From NCBI GenBank assembly GCA_017861355.1, contig JAGFXQ010000230.1:1-6385 (forward strand): a DNA stretch of 6,385 bases, written 5' to 3'. Made by a program: the position numbers and the translations under genes. Positions 5,024-6,385 of the stretch are shown piece after piece; position 1 is the first letter of the stretch; each line of letters opens with the position of its first letter. This stretch comes from Bacillota bacterium. Its GTDB lineage: Bacteria; Bacillota; Clostridia; Lachnospirales; Lachnospiraceae. The notes beneath the pieces were generated by a model, which was given only the letters and a program-made list of their open reading frames with translations, had not been told where the DNA came from and searched no databases.

Positions 5024-5044
5024 GGATATTTGAAACCAAATTCC
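5024..5044. other. Small hairpin between the convergent GNAT and FtsX genes
   Basis: GGA-t-ATTTG pairs with CAAATTCC around an AAAC loop: eight pairs with one bulged T. Neither strand shows a T-run next to it, so it is at best a weak or Rho-assisted bidirectional stop. Nothing else is visible in 5019-5083. Confidence 0.25.
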
Positions 5045-5083
5045 TAACACAAACTACAAATGGGCTATGATTAAAAATAACAA

Positions 5084-6385
5084 TTATTCAATGCTCTTTA
5101 AGGACTCTACCATATCAATCTTCTTTAATTTAAAATACATCACAAAATTAACGAAGGCGGAAAATAGTATGGTCAATAAAATGCTGTAGATAAAACTGCT
5201 GGGATCAATATTTCTGCCGAACATCACCAAATCGATCTCAACCGTGGTAATGACATATCGGTGAAGAATGATGCCAAGTATTACTCCGAGTCCAGCTCCG
5301 ATCAGAGTTAATATCACGTTCTCCCGGTATACATAAGTGGCCGTTTCTTTATTATAGAAACCAAGAACCTTCAAGGTAGCCAGTTCTCGTCTTCGTTCAT
5401 TGATATTGATGTTATTCAGGTTATACAGTACGACGAAGGCAAGTGCTCCGGCGGAGATAATCAGCACCCAGACAACGATATTCAAGCTCACCAAGACATT
5501 GGACAGAAGGTCCTGATAATAGCTGGTGTAGAACACACCGGAAGCAGCCGGCTTTTCGAGTAATGCGTTTCCTACTGCAAGCTCACTCTTCTGATTAACT
5601 CCGGGCATACGCAAAAAGTATTCATTCATCTTCGCTGTATGTCCGAACAGCTTCTGATAAAGCTCCGGCGACATATATAGATAGTGAGTCATATAATTTT
5701 CTGTAATTCCGGTTACTTTTACCTGAACCTCTTTCTCATCTTGTTTTAGACGAATGGTGTCACCCGGCTTAATTCCAAGCTTCTTTGCGATTTGTTCCGT
5801 AAGTAGAACTCCTTCATTCCCTAGAGTCAGCTTCTTATGGCCTACCCTCTCCCGAAGAACGATGTATTTCTCAAAGGCAGCAGTATCCTCCGGAACATAC
5901 ATGGAGAGTGATTTACTTGCTCCTTCAAAGCTAATATCCACACTGCCGGTCGCCACTCTTAAAGTATCGGCGATGGCATCATTTTCTTCCATTGTCTTCT
6001 CAAGATCTTCGATCTGCTCTTCACTGGCTTTGTTGTCCACGGATACGGAAGCATCATAGATCATAATCTCATCAAATTGTCTGGTATAAATGACAAAGAT
6101 AGAATCCTTTAATCCAAAGCCAACCAGTAACAGTGCCATACATCCACCTATACCAAAGACGGTCATAAAGAAGCGTTTCTTATATCGCATCAGATTACGA
6201 ATGGTTGCTTTCCAGGTAAAGTTCAGACGTTTCCATACAAATGGGATACGCTCTAAGAACACTCTCTTCCCGGCTTTTGGTGCTTCCGGTCTCATCAACT
6301 GTGCGGGTTTGGCATGAAGCTCCTTGGAACAGGCGAAGAACGTAGCAATCTCAACGCACAATAAGGCTAACACAGTCGCTAACGC
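5084..6385 (-). CDS. FtsX-family ABC transporter permease, C-terminal 433 residues; start lies beyond the window
   Basis: The frame is open from base 6385 to the TAA at 5084-5086. The fragment begins in a membrane helix, then has a basic linker with the PAQLMRPEAPKAGKR motif that joins the two halves of large clostridial FtsX/MacB-like permeases of roughly 1000 or more residues. Next come a helix (about 74-96), an extracytoplasmic domain (about 97-295) with a short acidic heptad-like stretch near 122-137, and three C-terminal helices (about 296-322, 355-376, 395-417). The NERRRELATLKVLGF signature (about 328-342) follows the first of these helices. It ends LKKIDMVESLKSIE, typical for the family. 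Such permeases work with an ATPase of the LolD/MacB type, for export or cell-envelope mechanotransmission. The ATPase gene, if adjacent, lies outside the window. The transported substrate is unknown. No strong terminator follows the stop. Confidence 0.92.
   Translation of the reverse strand, partial: ALATVLALLCVEIATFFACSKELHAKPAQLMRPEAPKAGKRVFLERIPFVWKRLNFTWKATIRNLMRYKKRFFMTVFGIGGCMALLLVGFGLKDSIFVIYTRQFDEIMIYDASVSVDNKASEEQIEDLEKTMEENDAIADTLRVATGSVDISFEGASKSLSMYVPEDTAAFEKYIVLRERVGHKKLTLGNEGVLLTEQIAKKLGIKPGDTIRLKQDEKEVQVKVTGITENYMTHYLYMSPELYQKLFGHTAKMNEYFLRMPGVNQKSELAVGNALLEKPAASGVFYTSYYQDLLSNVLVSLNIVVWVLIISAGALAFVVLYNLNNININERRRELATLKVLGFYNKETATYVYRENVILTLIGAGLGVILGIILHRYVITTVEIDLVMFGRNIDPSSFIYSILLTILFSAFVNFVMYFKLKKIDMVESLKSIE

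Noticed and set aside
1..6385. A new defence or mobile system made of these genes.
   Set aside because: All the genes other than the DUF4474-like one belong to recognisable housekeeping-type families, with no integrase, toxin, nuclease or restriction gene and no attachment-site repeats visible.

Overview
The window looks like chromosomal DNA of a low-to-moderate GC Firmicute, most likely a Clostridia/Lachnospiraceae-type anaerobe. This rests on strong AAAGGAG/AGGAGG ribosome binding sites, near-consensus TTGACA/TATAAT promoters, a single-cluster [4Fe-4S] ferredoxin, a flavoredoxin-like flavin reductase, a Cys-rich Mrp ATPase and a large FtsX-type permease, all typical of that group. The genus cannot be assigned from the sequence alone. 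There is no rRNA, tRNA, CRISPR array, transposase or phage gene.

Layout, left to right. Bases 1-361 hold the 3' end of an ApbE-type FAD:protein FMN transferase gene (+). Bases 362-544 are a convergent spacer with a two-hairpin structure and terminator. Bases 545-1250 (-) hold an Mrp/NBP35-type Fe-S carrier ATPase gene broken by an internal frameshifting deletion, with a strong promoter at 1359-1386. On the + strand follow a membrane-anchored DUF4474-like protein (1460-2482) and a calcineurin-like metallophosphoesterase (2539-3441), probably one operon. A second convergent spacer carries another copy of the two-hairpin structure, whose downstream T-tract runs into the end of a flavin reductase gene (3590-4159, -). 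The divergent region 4160-4422 has two promoters and two palindromes resembling redox-regulator sites. It is followed by a 63-aa ferredoxin (4423-4614, +) with a clean terminator, a small GNAT acetyltransferase (4746-5018, +), and the C-terminal 433 residues of an FtsX-family permease (5084 to window end, -).

Functionally, ApbE (flavinylation), Mrp (Fe-S delivery), flavin reductase and ferredoxin all concern electron carriers. Only the divergent flavin reductase/ferredoxin pair shows sequence that could tie them together, namely a shared control region. The other genes look like ordinary core-genome neighbours.

The most unusual signal is the pair of related two-hairpin elements after apbE and after the phosphoesterase gene. 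They align without gaps over 57 nt, and several stem base pairs differ on both sides while keeping pairing. This suggests a dispersed structured RNA or repeat family. Second is the Mrp gene, which has lost about 40 conserved codons, including the first Cys of its cluster-binding CxxC.
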